Part shown: piece after piece, positions 40,121 to 50,723 of the stretch
Layout of the letters: every line of letters starts with the position of its first letter
Position numbering within the stretch: the first letter of the stretch is position 1
NCBI GenBank assembly: GCA_938022205.1
Contig: CALIEB010000002.1
Coordinates: forward strand, 1 to 64,000
Source of the DNA: an uncultured Anaerolineae bacterium
Lineage (GTDB): Bacteria; Chloroflexota; Anaerolineae; Aggregatilineales; Phototrophicaceae
Reading direction: 5' to 3'
DNA length: 64,000 nt
Made by a program: the position numbers and the translations under genes
The notes under the pieces: generated by a model
Told to the model about the DNA's origin: nothing
The model's input: the letters and a program-made list of their open reading frames with translations, nothing else
Databases searched by the model: none

Positions 40121-41872
40121 ATGAGTTTATCAAAAAACACCATAAGAAGAGCGTTGCCGCGCGATACTGTGCAAGTCACGCTTTCTTCTCATGATACACT
40201 AAGCGGGGAATTTAACAACACGTTGGAGGATTTTTTTCACTTCGCCGAAGCAGAGGGCATCCTCAAGCCTGATGCCCCCATCGTTGCCGCCATTTGCGAC
40301 GGGCGGCTGCGCGAACTTTCGTACAAGCCCACACGCGACGTAACCGTCACGCCTATTACGCTCGCTAGCAGTGACGGCGGACGTATCTACCGCCGTTCGC
40401 TCATTTTTTTGCTGACAACTGCCATTAATCAGCTGTGGCCAGGCGTTAAGGTCGGGGTTCACTACGCCGTGCCAGACGGTGGCTATTTCTGCCAGCTTAT
40501 CGACCACCCACAGCTTACGCCGATTATGCTCAACACCCTCGAGCAGCGCATGCGTCAGCTTGTTGCCGCCAACCACCCTATCGAAAAGCGCACCATCCCG
40601 CTAGACGAGGCGCGCGCCTACTTTGAGGCACGCGGTGACCTCGACAAAGCGCGCTTGCTGCGCTATCGCAACCGCCAAGACCTAACGCTGTATCGGCTGT
40701 GCGAAAACGAAGATTACTACTTCGGCTACATGACCCCCTCAACCGGTTATCTGAAGACGTTTAAGCTGCTGCACGCTGATAATGGCTTTATTTTGCAATA
40801 CCCGCGCCAAGAAAATCCCAATGAGCTAGGCGCGCTGACCGCTTATAGCAAACTTAGCACGGTGTTTCGCCAAGCCAACGAGTGGCTCGAGCGACTGCAT
40901 TTGCCTGACGTGGGCAGGCTCAACGAGCTGGTCAGCGGCGATGACGTGCAAGAAATTATTTTGGTGGCGGAAGCACTGCACGAGCAGCGCATTGCTCAAA
41001 TTGCCCAAAGCATTAAGCACGCCTATGAGCAAGGCAGGCGTATTGTCACCATCGCGGGGCCCTCGTCGTCGGGCAAAACGACTTTTTCCAAGCGGTTGGC
41101 TATCCAGCTTCTAGCGTTAGGCATTTACCCGCTGACGATTGAGATGGATAACTTCTTCGTTGACCGCGAACACACGCCCCGCGATGTCAACGGTGACTAC
41201 GACTTTGAGGCACTACACGCGCTGGATTTGCCGCTGCTAGCACGCTGTGTAAAGAGCTTGTTGAGCGGCGAACGCACGCAGCTGCCCAAGTTTGACTTTT
41301 TGACAGGCAAGCAGAGCAACGGGCAGCTGGTGACGTTGCACGACAACCAGCTTATTATTCTCGAGGGCATTCACGGGCTGAACCCCCTGCTTTTGCCCGA
41401 TATTGACGCAGAAACCATTTACCGCGTCTATGTGTCCGCGCTAACGCAGCTCAACATTGACTTGCACAACCGCGTGCCGACCACCGACGTGCGCCTCTTG
41501 CGGCGCATTGTGCGCGACGCGCGCGCACGCGGCTACAATGCCGCCGACACCCTCAACCGTTGGAGCAGCGTGCGGCAGGGCGAAAAGCGCAACATCTTCC
41601 CTTTTCAGGAACACGCCGATGCCATTTTTAACTCGGCATTAGTTTATGAGCTAGCTGCCTTGCGCCCATTTGCTGAGCCGCTGCTGCTGCAGGTCAAGCC
41701 CAACACGCCCGCTCACCTTGAGGCGAACCGTTTGCTCTCGTTTTTGACGTGGGTGCAGCCGTTTACACCACAGCAGCTGGCGATGATTCCCGACACCTCG
41801 CTCATCCGCGAGTTTATTGGCGGCTCGGTGCTAGACAACTATCACCCCAAGCCGCCGCGCAACGCCACGTAA
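40121..41872 (+). CDS. Uridine kinase-like nucleoside kinase with TGS/tRNA-synthetase-like N-terminus
   Basis: 583 residues. The N-terminus resembles the TGS and second additional domains of threonyl-tRNA synthetase (HDTLSGEFNNTLEDFF; FLLTTAINQLWPGVKVGVHY; an H-P-I-E-K-R stretch). The C-terminal kinase has a P-loop at residues 313-321 (GPSSSGKTT) and segments IEMDNFFVDREHTPRD and IILEGIHGLNP, characteristic of uridine kinase/phosphoribulokinase-type enzymes. Such fused proteins are widespread in bacteria and are annotated as nucleoside kinases; the physiological substrate is uncertain. AAAGGA precedes the ATG. It converges on carB with a 22-base gap and no clear terminator. Confidence 0.92.
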   Translation: MSLSKNTIRRALPRDTVQVTLSSHDTLSGEFNNTLEDFFHFAEAEGILKPDAPIVAAICDGRLRELSYKPTRDVTVTPITLASSDGGRIYRRSLIFLLTTAINQLWPGVKVGVHYAVPDGGYFCQLIDHPQLTPIMLNTLEQRMRQLVAANHPIEKRTIPLDEARAYFEARGDLDKARLLRYRNRQDLTLYRLCENEDYYFGYMTPSTGYLKTFKLLHADNGFILQYPRQENPNELGALTAYSKLSTVFRQANEWLERLHLPDVGRLNELVSGDDVQEIILVAEALHEQRIAQIAQSIKHAYEQGRRIVTIAGPSSSGKTTFSKRLAIQLLALGIYPLTIEMDNFFVDREHTPRDVNGDYDFEALHALDLPLLARCVKSLLSGERTQLPKFDFLTGKQSNGQLVTLHDNQLIILEGIHGLNPLLLPDIDAETIYRVYVSALTQLNIDLHNRVPTTDVRLLRRIVRDARARGYNAADTLNRWSSVRQGEKRNIFPFQEHADAIFNSALVYELAALRPFAEPLLLQVKPNTPAHLEANRLLSFLTWVQPFTPQQLAMIPDTSLIREFIGGSVLDNYHPKPPRNAT

Positions 41873-41894
41873 CAACATCGTTCAAGACGACGCG

Positions 41895-44800
41895 CTAGGT
41901 GCGGTGATGCGCCTGTAGGCTGCGCACGCGCAGCGGTTTCTCACGCTGGCGTTTGATGCCTAACAGCGAGGCTTGCGCGGCACTCATCGTGGTGACAATT
42001 GGCACATTGACCTGATATGCCATGCTGCGGATGATTGCACCGTCCTCGTGTGCTTGCCCGCCGTAAGGCGTGTTGATAACCATTTGAATTTTGCCCTCGC
42101 GCATCATGTCAACAATATGCGGCGAGCCTTCGGCGACCTTGTTCACGCGCACGGCAGGAATGTTGAGCTTGTTCAGCCATTCCGCCGTGCCTTTAGTCGC
42201 CACAATGTTAAAGCCAAGCTCGTGCAGCTCGCGGGCAATGCGCGCCACCGTTCCCTTGTCGAAGTCATTGACGCTGATGCAGACTGTCCCGCTTTGCGGC
42301 AGCTGGGTGTTAGCAGCGATTTGCGCCTTGATGAAGGCATGCCCAAAGCTGCTGGCGTGTCCCATCACCTCGCCCGTTGAGCGCATCTCAGGACCAAGCC
42401 GCGCGTCAACACCCGGAAACTTTTGGAAAGGCAGCACCGCCTCTTTGACAAAGAAGCCGTCTACGCGCGGTTCAACCAAGAAATTCAACGCTTCTAAAGT
42501 CTTGCCTGCCGCAATTTGCGCCGCGTAGCGTGCCAGCGGATGCCCCGTCGCCTTGCTAACAAACGGCACGGTACGGCTAGCGCGCGGGTTGACCTCTAGC
42601 ACATAGACCACGTCATCTTTGATGGCGAACTGAATGTTGAACAAGCCCTTCACGCCTAACGCCAAGCCCAGCCGCTGCGTGTAATCGCGGATTACATCAA
42701 GGTGATACTGGCTAATCTTATACGGCGGCAGCACGCACGCCGAATCACCGCTGTGAACGCCCGCCTCTTCAATGTGCTGCATGATGCCGCCAATCACGAC
42801 GCGCTCGCCGTCACACAGCGCGTCTACGTCAACCTCAAAGGCATCGTCCAAAAACTTGTCAATCAGCAGCGGATGCCCCGTCCACTCAGCTTGCTTGTTC
42901 AGCCACTCCTGCAGCGAAGCGTCATCAAACACAATCGCCATGCCACGTCCACCCAGCACGTAGCTAGGACGCACTAGCACAGGATAGCCAATCGCATGCG
43001 CGTGCTTCATTGCTTCTTCGGGCGTGAGGGCGGTTGCGCCAGCTGGCTGGGGAATTTTCAGCGTCTTCATCAGCGCGTTGAAGCGTTCGCGGTCTTCGGC
43101 AAGATCAATCGTTTCCACGCTCGTTCCCCAAATAGGCGCGCCTGCCGCTTGCAGCGCAGCGGCAATGTTGAGCGGCGTTTGCCCGCCAAACTGAACTAAC
43201 ACGCCGTCGGGCTTTTCGGTGTCGATGATGTTCAGCACGTCTTCGGCGGTCAGCGGCTCAAAGTACAAGCGGTCGGCGGTGTCATAGTCCGTGCTGACCG
43301 TTTCGGGATTGCAGTTGACCATAATTGTCTCGAACCCCAGCTCTTTGAGGGCAAAGCAGGCATGCACACAGCAGTAATCAAACTCAATGCCCTGCCCGAT
43401 GCGATTGGGTCCGCCGCCTAAAATCATGACCTTGCGACGGTTAGTAGGCTGTGCCTCGTCATTCGGCTCGTAGGTGGAGTAAAGATAAGGCGTATAGGCT
43501 TCGAACTCGGCGGCGCAAGTGTCCACGCGGTAAAAGTTGGCGGTTACGCCTAGTGCCTTGCGGTGCGCGCGCACCGCTGCCTCACGCTCGCCCGTCAGCT
43601 GTGCGATATAGGCATCGCTAAAGCCGTACTGTTTCAAGCGCAAGAAGTCAGCCGCGTCAAGGTCTTGGAGCTTCAGGTTTTTCGTCAAGATAGCCTTATG
43701 GATGGCCATCGTCTCTGCCATCTGCTGAACAAACCACGCATCAAAGCGCGTGCGCGCCACAATCTCCTCCTGCGGCACGTCACGCAGCAGCGCGGTCGCC
43801 ACTTGAAAGAGCCGCTGCGCCGTCGGCACGCTCAGCGTGAGGGTCGATTCAATCGCTTCTTCTTTGCTGCCCAGCCCGTGTATGCCGATGTCGAGCGCGC
43901 GCACCGCCTTTTGCAAGGCTTCGGGAAAGGTGCGCCCGATAGCCATCACCTCGCCGACCGCTTTCATCTGGGGACCCAACACAGGGTCAACGCCGGCAAA
44001 TTTCTTGAAGTCCCAGCGCGGAATTTTGACCACAACATAGTCTAGCGAAGGCTCAAAGCTAGCGGGGGTCTCTTTGGTGATGTCGTTGGGGATTTCGTCG
44101 AGCGTGAAACCGACCGCCACAAGCGCGGCAATCTTAGCAATCGGGAAGCCGGTCGCTTTGCTCGCCAGCGCGGACGAACGCGACACGCGCGGGTTCATCT
44201 CAATAACGTACACTTCGCCGTCATCGGGATTGATGGCAAACTGGACGTTTGCGCCGCCAGTTGTGATGCCAATGCGGTCGAAGATGCGCTTAGACATGTT
44301 GCGCAGCCGCTGCAGTTCTTTATCTGTGAGCGTTTGCGCAGGCGCGACGGTGATGCTGTCGCCGGTGTGAACGCCCATTGGGTCGAGGTTTTCGATAGAA
44401 CACACCACCACAAAGTTGCCGACCGCGTCGCGCATCAGCTCTAACTCATACTCTTTCCAGCCGAGCAGGCTCTTATCTAACAGCACCTCGCCCACTGGGC
44501 TAAGGCGAATGCCGCGCGCCACAGCCTCACGCAGCTGCGCCTCGTCGTAGGCTACGCCGCCACCGCTGCCGCCTAGTGTGAACGAAGGACGAATGAGCGC
44601 GGGGTAGCCAATCTCTTCAATGAACGCCAGCGCGTCTTCAACGTTGTTCACCACCTTGCTAGGCGGGCATTGCAGCCCAATCTCCGCCATCGTGTCCTTG
44701 AACTTTTGGCGGTCTTCGGCTAATTGAATGCTCATCAGCGACGCGCCAATCAAGCCCACGTTGTAACGTTCCAGCACGCCCGCCGCTTGTAACGCCAGCG

Positions 44801-45095
44801 CAAGGTTAAGCGCGGTTTGTCCGCCCACCGTCGGCAGCAGCACATCGGGGCGTTCGGCGGCGATAATTTGCTCGCAAATGTCCACCGTGAGCGGCTCAAT
44901 GTAGGTCGCGTCGGCAAATTCAGGGTCGGTCATGATGGTAGCGGGGTTGCTGTTGACCAAGACAACGCGATAGCCCTGCCCGCGCAGTGCCTTGCACGCC
45001 TGCACGCCGCTGTAGTCAAACTCGCAGCCTTGTCCAATGACAATCGGTCCCGAACCAATCACCATCACGGTGTGAATGTCTGTGCGTTTTGGCAT
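41895..45095 (-). CDS. carB: Carbamoyl-phosphate synthase large subunit
   Basis: CarB makes carbamoyl phosphate from bicarbonate, ATP and the ammonia supplied by CarA. The 1066-residue protein has the duplicated ATP-grasp layout: first half starting [20 protein letters not shown], second starting [20 protein letters not shown], and a C-terminal methylglyoxal-synthase-like allosteric domain near residue 930 onward ([11 protein letters not shown]). It is the last gene of argC-argB-argD-argJ-carA-carB, two bases after carA. This placement links carbamoyl-phosphate synthesis mainly to arginine, although pyrimidine synthesis also needs it. Confidence 0.98.
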   Translation of the reverse strand: MPKRTDIHTVMVIGSGPIVIGQGCEFDYSGVQACKALRGQGYRVVLVNSNPATIMTDPEFADATYIEPLTVDICEQIIAAERPDVLLPTVGGQTALNLALALQAAGVLERYNVGLIGASLMSIQLAEDRQKFKDTMAEIGLQCPPSKVVNNVEDALAFIEEIGYPALIRPSFTLGGSGGGVAYDEAQLREAVARGIRLSPVGEVLLDKSLLGWKEYELELMRDAVGNFVVVCSIENLDPMGVHTGDSITVAPAQTLTDKELQRLRNMSKRIFDRIGITTGGANVQFAINPDDGEVYVIEMNPRVSRSSALASKATGFPIAKIAALVAVGFTLDEIPNDITKETPASFEPSLDYVVVKIPRWDFKKFAGVDPVLGPQMKAVGEVMAIGRTFPEALQKAVRALDIGIHGLGSKEEAIESTLTLSVPTAQRLFQVATALLRDVPQEEIVARTRFDAWFVQQMAETMAIHKAILTKNLKLQDLDAADFLRLKQYGFSDAYIAQLTGEREAAVRAHRKALGVTANFYRVDTCAAEFEAYTPYLYSTYEPNDEAQPTNRRKVMILGGGPNRIGQGIEFDYCCVHACFALKELGFETIMVNCNPETVSTDYDTADRLYFEPLTAEDVLNIIDTEKPDGVLVQFGGQTPLNIAAALQAAGAPIWGTSVETIDLAEDRERFNALMKTLKIPQPAGATALTPEEAMKHAHAIGYPVLVRPSYVLGGRGMAIVFDDASLQEWLNKQAEWTGHPLLIDKFLDDAFEVDVDALCDGERVVIGGIMQHIEEAGVHSGDSACVLPPYKISQYHLDVIRDYTQRLGLALGVKGLFNIQFAIKDDVVYVLEVNPRASRTVPFVSKATGHPLARYAAQIAAGKTLEALNFLVEPRVDGFFVKEAVLPFQKFPGVDARLGPEMRSTGEVMGHASSFGHAFIKAQIAANTQLPQSGTVCISVNDFDKGTVARIARELHELGFNIVATKGTAEWLNKLNIPAVRVNKVAEGSPHIVDMMREGKIQMVINTPYGGQAHEDGAIIRSMAYQVNVPIVTTMSAAQASLLGIKRQREKPLRVRSLQAHHRT

Positions 45096-45097
45096 GG

Positions 45098-46249
45098 TTA
45101 CCCCTTTTCGCTAGAAGCAGGCGTAAACGATTGTACGGCGCGCACAAATTCATCAAACAAGTACAAAGAGTCGTGCGGACCAGGCGAGGCTTCCGGGTGA
45201 TACTGCACGCTGAAGGCGCGCAAGTCACGGTGGCGAATGCCCTCAATCGTGTTGTCGTTAAGGTTGATGTGCGTCACTTCACCGCCTTGCAAGTCGCTGT
45301 CGGGCGTGACAGCAAAGCCGTGATTGTGCGCGCTAATTTCCACGCGCCCGGTGAGCAAATTCTTCACAGGCTGATTGCCGCCGCGATGCCCAAAGCGCAT
45401 CTTTTCCGTCTTGCCGCCCAACGCCAGCCCTAAAAGTTGGTGTCCCAAGCAGATACCAAAAATCGGCACTTTGCCCAAAAGCTGGCGAATGTTGTCAATC
45501 GCGTAAGTGACAGCGGCGGGGTCGCCGGGACCGTTGCTCAAGAAAACGCCGGCGGGTTGCTGCGCTAGCACCTGCTCAGGGGGTGTTTGCGCTGGCACGA
45601 CCATGACGCGCAAGCCCCTGTCGGTCATCATCTTGAGGATGTTGTGTTTGATGCCGAAGTCATATGCCACAATCAATGGCTGTGTCGCGTCTTGTAAGGG
45701 CGCGCTGCTCCCGTACCACTGCGCGTCGCTTGTCTCTGACCAGTGGTAGGGTTCAGGCGTGGTCACATCGTCGACAAGGTTTGCGCCTGACATATCTAAC
45801 GACTGACGCGCCACCTCGACCAACGCTTGCGGGTCACGCGCGTCCGCGCCATGCGCAATCACTGCGCGCATCACGCCCTTCTCGCGGATGTGGCGCACTA
45901 ACGCGCGAGTTGGCACATCGCTCAAGCCTATCACGCCTTGTGCCTTGAGGTAGCTATCAAGGTCGCCGCGATTGCGCCAGCTGCTGACCATCGGGCTGAG
46001 CGCACGCACGACAAAGCCCGACACCCAGACTTTCGCCGACTCGATGTCCTCTTGGTTGATGCCCGTGTTGCCGACGTGAGGCACAGTCATCGTGACAATC
46101 TGTTTGTAATAAGAGGGGTCAGTGAGAATTTCCTGATAGCCCGTCATCGACGTGTTGAACACCAGCTCGCCTGTTTGCAAGCCTTCCACGCCAAAGCCGC
46201 GTCCCTCGTAGATGGTGCCGTCTTCTAGCACCAAAACACCCTTGCTCAT
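45098..46249 (-). CDS. carA: Carbamoyl-phosphate synthase small subunit
   Basis: CarA is the glutamine amidotransferase subunit that passes ammonia to CarB. Seen: the N-terminal CPSase domain ([25 protein letters not shown]), and a class I amidotransferase domain with the catalytic triad C267 ([12 protein letters not shown]), H351 and E353 ([12 protein letters not shown]). The length of 383 residues is standard. AAGGAG lies 12 bases before the ATG. It follows argJ by 19 bases and is followed by carB after two bases, so the pair is made together. Confidence 0.98.
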   Translation of the reverse strand: MSKGVLVLEDGTIYEGRGFGVEGLQTGELVFNTSMTGYQEILTDPSYYKQIVTMTVPHVGNTGINQEDIESAKVWVSGFVVRALSPMVSSWRNRGDLDSYLKAQGVIGLSDVPTRALVRHIREKGVMRAVIAHGADARDPQALVEVARQSLDMSGANLVDDVTTPEPYHWSETSDAQWYGSSAPLQDATQPLIVAYDFGIKHNILKMMTDRGLRVMVVPAQTPPEQVLAQQPAGVFLSNGPGDPAAVTYAIDNIRQLLGKVPIFGICLGHQLLGLALGGKTEKMRFGHRGGNQPVKNLLTGRVEISAHNHGFAVTPDSDLQGGEVTHINLNDNTIEGIRHRDLRAFSVQYHPEASPGPHDSLYLFDEFVRAVQSFTPASSEKG

Positions 46250-46268
46250 CGTTATGCTTGCTCCTTCG

Positions 46269-47498
46269 CTAGGTGCGATAGTCTGCGTTAATGTCGACGT
46301 AAGCGCGGCTTAGGTCACATGTCCAAACGACGCACTCGGCGTGACCAGCACCCAAGTCTAGCGTCAAGTAAACGCTGGGCTGGGCAAAGATAGCGGCAGC
46401 ATCCGCCTCTTCGTAGCGCGCCGCAGCACCATGCTTAAACAGCAGCAGACCGCGCCCTTCTTCCGGCAGCTGCTCGCCCGCCGCCGCCCAGAGCTGCGCG
46501 CTGTCAGGGTTGAACGGCACACCCGCGCGTCCGGCGGCGGCAATAATGCGCCCCCAGTTAGGGTCATGCCCAAAGAAAGCGGTCTTGACCAGCGGCGAAG
46601 CGGCGATAGTGTGCGCGATGGCGTGCGCCTGTGCGCCGTCTTGCGCGCCCATAACATGCAACGTGATGAACTTGGTCGCGCCCTCGCCGTCACGCACAAT
46701 CGCCTGCGCAAGATGACGCATCACCTGCACCAGCGCGTCGGCAAAGCGCGCCTCGTCTGCGTCGCCACGCAGTGCCACGCCACTCGCGCCGTTCGCCAGC
46801 AGAAACACCGTGTCGTTGGTGCTGGTGTCCCCGTCGACTACAATACGATTAAAGCTGCGGTCGGCACACGCGCTGAGCTGCCCCTGTGCCTGTTCGAGCG
46901 TGAGCTGCGCGTCGGTCACCAGCACCGCCAGCATGGTCGCCATGTTCGGCGCAATCATGCCCGCGCCTTTGGCAATGCCCGCCACTGTGTACTCACCATC
47001 GGGCGTGCGCACGGTTATGGCGGCGGTCTTGGGGCGCGTGTCGGTGGTCATCATGCCACGCGCAGCGCGCTCCCAATCGTTACCGAGCGATTGCTGCGCG
47101 AGCGCGATGCCACGCTCAATTTTGGGCATGGGCAAGTGTGTGCCAATCACGCCTGTGGACATCACCAGCACTTGCTGGGGCTGCACGTTGAGCGCGGCAG
47201 CGGTCATGCGCGCCATCGTGCGCGCGTTCTCAACGCCCGCTGGACCCGTCAGCGCGTTGGCGCACTTCGTGTTAATAACAACCGCTCGCGCTTGCGCGCC
47301 CGCCACCGCGAGATGCGCGCGGCTAACTAACACTGGTGCCGCCACCGCGTGGTTGCGCGTGAAGATGCCCGCCGCCACACAAGGACGGTCAGAGACGATT
47401 AACGCCATATCCAGCGCGCCGTCTTTTTTTAAGCCCGCGTGAACGCCTGCAGCACGAAAACCCTTAATAGGCGGAATAAGCGTCGTTAAGTCGGACAT
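46269..47498 (-). CDS. argJ: Glutamate N-acetyltransferase / ornithine acetyltransferase (ArgJ)
   Basis: ArgJ moves the acetyl group from N-acetylornithine back to glutamate, so arginine synthesis runs as a cycle. It is made as a precursor that cuts itself between A187 and T188 in the motif PNMATMLAV, giving two chains and a catalytic threonine; this motif is intact. Other family segments are MSTGVIGTHLPM, VDGDTSTNDTVFLLANG and WGRIIAAAGRAGVPF. The length of 409 residues is standard. Whether it also uses acetyl-CoA (bifunctional form) cannot be decided by sequence; no argA is in the window. Confidence 0.97.
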   Translation of the reverse strand: MSDLTTLIPPIKGFRAAGVHAGLKKDGALDMALIVSDRPCVAAGIFTRNHAVAAPVLVSRAHLAVAGAQARAVVINTKCANALTGPAGVENARTMARMTAAALNVQPQQVLVMSTGVIGTHLPMPKIERGIALAQQSLGNDWERAARGMMTTDTRPKTAAITVRTPDGEYTVAGIAKGAGMIAPNMATMLAVLVTDAQLTLEQAQGQLSACADRSFNRIVVDGDTSTNDTVFLLANGASGVALRGDADEARFADALVQVMRHLAQAIVRDGEGATKFITLHVMGAQDGAQAHAIAHTIAASPLVKTAFFGHDPNWGRIIAAAGRAGVPFNPDSAQLWAAAGEQLPEEGRGLLLFKHGAAARYEEADAAAIFAQPSVYLTLDLGAGHAECVVWTCDLSRAYVDINADYRT

Positions 47499-47501
47499 AG
47501 A

Positions 47502-48692
47502 CTAAGCACTCGCGAGCATTTGCGCCAGCTTGTCAACAAGGTCATCCACGTCGTGCTTTTCGGCAATAAGCGGCGGCACAAGGCGAATGACGTGCGTGCC
47601 GGCGTTCACCAGCAGCAAGCCGTACTGATACCCCGCCTTGACAAAGCGGTCGACAGGTTCAGTAAGCTCCAAGCCGACCATCAGCCCGCGCCCACGCACC
47701 TCTTTAACCAACGGGCTATTGAGTTCGGCAAGGCGTTCTTGCAAGTATGCGCCGACTTCGCGGACGTGCGCCAAAAATTCGGGCTGGCTGACACGCTCAA
47801 GCACGTGCTGCGCGACGCTCGTGACCAGCAAGCCGCCGCCAAACGTCGTGCCGTGATCGCCAACGTGCAGCTGGTCGGCAATGTGCTGCGTCGTCAAAAT
47901 CGCACCAATCGGCAGCCCCGCCGCCAGCGGCTTGGCAATCGTCATGATGTCGGGGGTCACACCCGCCGCCTCGTGCGCCCACAACGTGCCGGTGCGTCCC
48001 ATGCCGCACTGCACCTCGTCAAAAATCAGCACCGCGCCGTGCTGGTCACACAAGGCGCGCACCGCTTGCAAAAACTCGGGGGTAGCAGGATGGATACCTC
48101 CTTCGCCTTGAATGGGCTCGAGGATAACCGCACAAGTATCCTCCGTGATAAGGCGTTCCGCGCTGGCAACGCTGTTGTATTCGCCTACTAGCACGTGCGG
48201 AAGCAGGGGATGGAAGGGTTTTTGATACTTCTCTTTAGGCGTAAGCGAGAGCGACCCCAGCGTGCGCCCGTGAAAAGCGTCGCTGAACGTCACGAGCTGG
48301 ACTTTGTGCGCCGCGCCTTGATTGTAGGCGGTGCGCCGTGCAAACTTAATCGCGCCTTCGTTGGCTTCCGTGCCGCTATTGCAGAAAAACACGCGGTCGG
48401 CAAACGACTTCTCGACCAAGTGCTTGGCGAGGCGAGCGTGCGGCGCGCTGTGATAGAGGTTGCTCAGGTGGATGATGCCGCTGTTCAGCGCGTCCTGTAT
48501 GGCTTGGGCAATGCCCGCGTCGCCATAACCCAGCGCGTTGACGGCAATGCCCGCCACCCAATCTTTGTAAGCGCGCCCTGCGGTGTCATAAAGCGTCATA
48601 CCTTCACCGCGCGCCAGCACAAACGGCGGGCGGGCATAAGTCTGCACAACATAGTTTTGTTCAAGGTGAATGGTCTCTTCGGTTACGCTCAT
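47502..48692 (-). CDS. argD: Acetylornithine aminotransferase
   Basis: ArgD is a PLP-dependent class III aminotransferase that converts N-acetylglutamate semialdehyde to N-acetylornithine with glutamate as amino donor. Seen: FFCNSGTEANEGAIKFAR, the cofactor aspartate in VLIFDEVQCGMGRTG, and the Schiff-base lysine K254 in TIAKPLAAGLPIGA. 396 residues, normal. Many family members also act on succinyl-diaminopimelate, so a dual role in lysine synthesis is possible. It lies between argB and argJ, with 15- and 3-base gaps. Confidence 0.96.
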   Translation of the reverse strand: MSVTEETIHLEQNYVVQTYARPPFVLARGEGMTLYDTAGRAYKDWVAGIAVNALGYGDAGIAQAIQDALNSGIIHLSNLYHSAPHARLAKHLVEKSFADRVFFCNSGTEANEGAIKFARRTAYNQGAAHKVQLVTFSDAFHGRTLGSLSLTPKEKYQKPFHPLLPHVLVGEYNSVASAERLITEDTCAVILEPIQGEGGIHPATPEFLQAVRALCDQHGAVLIFDEVQCGMGRTGTLWAHEAAGVTPDIMTIAKPLAAGLPIGAILTTQHIADQLHVGDHGTTFGGGLLVTSVAQHVLERVSQPEFLAHVREVGAYLQERLAELNSPLVKEVRGRGLMVGLELTEPVDRFVKAGYQYGLLLVNAGTHVIRLVPPLIAEKHDVDDLVDKLAQMLASA

Positions 48693-48707
48693 TGCTCGTT
48701 CTCCTCG

Positions 48708-49457
48708 TTATGTCGCTTCTTGGCGAAACACCGTACCGCCATGCGTCTGTAAGCCCTCAAGGTTGGTGATAGCCGTCTGGCGCACGCCAACTGCCAACGC
48801 CTCCAATGCCGTTTGCACCTTAGGGACCATCCCGCCATAGATAATCCCCTGCGCGATGTAGGCGTGTGCTTGCGCGATGGTCAGCTGCGGCAGCACACGC
48901 CCATTCGCCAGCACACCCGCCACGTTGGTGAGAAAAGTCAGGCGTTCCGCGCCCAGCGCACCTGCCAGCGCGCCCGCCACATGGTCAGCGTTAACGTTGT
49001 AATGCGTGGCGGGACTATAGCAAACAGGTGCAACCACCGGCGTGAAGCCCGCCGTCAGCAAGTCGCGCAGCGGCTGCGCGTCCACGCCCACAATCGCGCC
49101 TGTAAAACCCATGTCTATATCGGCAGTCATCGGCTGCGCGCTCACCATGCCCGCGTCTAGCGCGCTGATACCTATGGCGCGCACGCCCGCCGCCAGCAAA
49201 TAGCGCACGATGCGCTTGTTGACCAGCCCGCACAACACCATTTCCGCCAACGCCAGCGACACCTCGTCGGTCACGCGAATGCCGTCGATAAAGCGCGGCG
49301 TGATGCCAAGCCGCTCTTGCCAGTCGGACAAATCACGTCCACCGCCATGCACCAGCACCAGCGGCTCGCGTCGCTGTGCCACCGCCGCCGCAAAGTCCGT
49401 TAAAAAGGTATGATCGTTAAGTTCATGCCCACCTAGCTTAATGACCATTGGTTGCAT
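48708..49457 (-). CDS. argB: Acetylglutamate kinase
   Basis: ArgB phosphorylates N-acetylglutamate. Amino-acid-kinase fold: VIKLGGHEL at the start, the nucleotide loop LVLVHGGGRDLSDW, and FLTNVAGVL, then GGMVPKVQTALEAL near the end with the ATP-binding lysine. At 249 residues the protein begins directly at the first strand, so the N-terminal helix found in arginine-inhibited (hexameric) kinases is missing. AGAGG lies about 10 bases before the ATG at 49457. Confidence 0.95.
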   Translation of the reverse strand: MQPMVIKLGGHELNDHTFLTDFAAAVAQRREPLVLVHGGGRDLSDWQERLGITPRFIDGIRVTDEVSLALAEMVLCGLVNKRIVRYLLAAGVRAIGISALDAGMVSAQPMTADIDMGFTGAIVGVDAQPLRDLLTAGFTPVVAPVCYSPATHYNVNADHVAGALAGALGAERLTFLTNVAGVLANGRVLPQLTIAQAHAYIAQGIIYGGMVPKVQTALEALAVGVRQTAITNLEGLQTHGGTVFRQEAT

Positions 49458-49481
49458 GCTGCCGTGCCTCTCTTCGCTACT

Positions 49482-50486
49482 CTAGAGCAAGGCGGTCGTT
49501 TCGGGCAAGTCGACCATTAGGTTAAAGCACTGTACCGCCTGCCCCGACGCGCCTTTGCGCAAGTTATCGGTCACGCTGGTGATGTGCAAATAGCGGTCGG
49601 AAATCGGCGTGATGCTGATAGCACAGCGATTGGTCTTGACGACGTGCTTGAGCGTGGCGTGCGTGCCGAGCGGTAGCACGTCAATCAGCACTTCGTCGGC
49701 GTAAACGTTGGTATAAAGCGAGTGAACTTTGTCGCTGGTGATGTTGTAATTGAGCGTCACATAGATGCTCGCCATCAAGCCTCTATCGACGGGAAGCAAG
49801 TGCGGCGTGAAGATAAGCGGCTCACCGTACCCCCCAAAGGCGGCGATGGTCTGCTCTATCTCGCCAACATGGCGGTGGCTGCGGCCTGTGCTGTAAGGCG
49901 TGAGGTTGCCATATACTTCGACAAAATGCGTCTTTTCGCTGGGAGTACGCCCCGCTCCGCTCACGCCCGATTTGGCATCGACGATAATCGGCGCATCCAA
50001 AGCTAAGCCTTGAATTTGCAGCAGTGGATACAAGCCTAAGATAGTGGTCGTGGGATAGCAGCCCGGCGCGGCGACAACCTGCGCGCCGCGCAACGTATCG
50101 CGGAACAGCTCGGGCAGCCCGTATGGCACTGGCAGCAGCTCGGGATGCGGGTGATCGTGACCGTACCAGCGTTTGTAGGCCTGCGGGGTTTTCAGGCGCA
50201 AATCCGCCGACAAATCGATGACGCGTAGCCCCTTGTCCACCGCTTTGCGCGCCACCTGTGCCGATGTACCGTGCGGCAGTGCCAAGAACACCGTGTCAAC
50301 ACCGTCTAGCGGTGCATCTTCCGAAGGAATGTAGCGTAGCTCGGTGTGCGGCACGTGCGCACCGACATACGTGTTTGACGTGGCGAAAACCAGCTGAACA
50401 TGCGGATGACGCGCCAAAATTTCCACTAAGTCTAAGCCCGCGTACCCTGATGCACCATAGACACCCACGCGAAATTGCTTGTTCAT
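49482..50486 (-). CDS. argC: N-acetyl-gamma-glutamyl-phosphate reductase
   Basis: ArgC reduces the product of ArgB with NADPH to N-acetylglutamate semialdehyde. Seen: the NADP loop VGVYGASGYAGLDLVEIL at residues 7-24, FLALPHGTSAQVA, and the catalytic C143 in VVAAPGCYPTTTILGLYPL (type 1 ArgC), with SGVSGAGRTPSEKTHFVEV following. The start is the ATG at 50486 (334 residues); the longer frame starts with a Cys/Arg-rich stretch unlike the family. First gene of the arginine operon, whose promoter region carries a TTGTGCAA motif. Confidence 0.96.
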   Translation of the reverse strand: MNKQFRVGVYGASGYAGLDLVEILARHPHVQLVFATSNTYVGAHVPHTELRYIPSEDAPLDGVDTVFLALPHGTSAQVARKAVDKGLRVIDLSADLRLKTPQAYKRWYGHDHPHPELLPVPYGLPELFRDTLRGAQVVAAPGCYPTTTILGLYPLLQIQGLALDAPIIVDAKSGVSGAGRTPSEKTHFVEVYGNLTPYSTGRSHRHVGEIEQTIAAFGGYGEPLIFTPHLLPVDRGLMASIYVTLNYNITSDKVHSLYTNVYADEVLIDVLPLGTHATLKHVVKTNRCAISITPISDRYLHITSVTDNLRKGASGQAVQCFNLMVDLPETTALL

Positions 50487-50590
50487 AACGTCATTGTCTC
50501 TTTCAGGCTTGAGGCGATGGAACAAACACCTAATGAGATTACGCGAAACCCGTGCGCACGTCAAAGGTTGAACCCCCAAGCCTTGTAAAG

Positions 50591-50624
50591 ATTATGCAAA
50601 ATTTCTTTTTTCTTGTGCAATTTG
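50591..50624 (-). promoter_or_regulatory. arg operon promoter region with TTGTGCAA element
   Basis: On the minus strand a CATAAT -10 lies at 50596-50591. Its -35 zone has no good consensus but holds AAATTGCACAA (50613-50624; read on the plus strand as TTGTGCAATTTG), very close to the TTGTGCAAATTG at 16418-16429 upstream of gltB. The leader to argC would be about 98 bases. No ARG-box palindrome of the ArgR type was recognised. Confidence 0.45.
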
Positions 50625-50653
50625 TCCCAATTGTTAAAGAATCTTCACGGTCA

Positions 50654-50682
50654 TTGACCACAGCAAAGGCGCGCATTAGGAT
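50654..50682 (+). promoter_or_regulatory. Promoter of the ABC-exporter operon
   Basis: TTGACC (50654-50659), a 17-base spacer and TAGGAT (50677-50682) form a good sigma-70-type promoter 42 bases before the ATG at 50724. Confidence 0.6.
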
Positions 50683-50723
50683 GAAATAGCAGCTAACCAA
50701 CCCTGACGAGTTAGGCAAATCCC

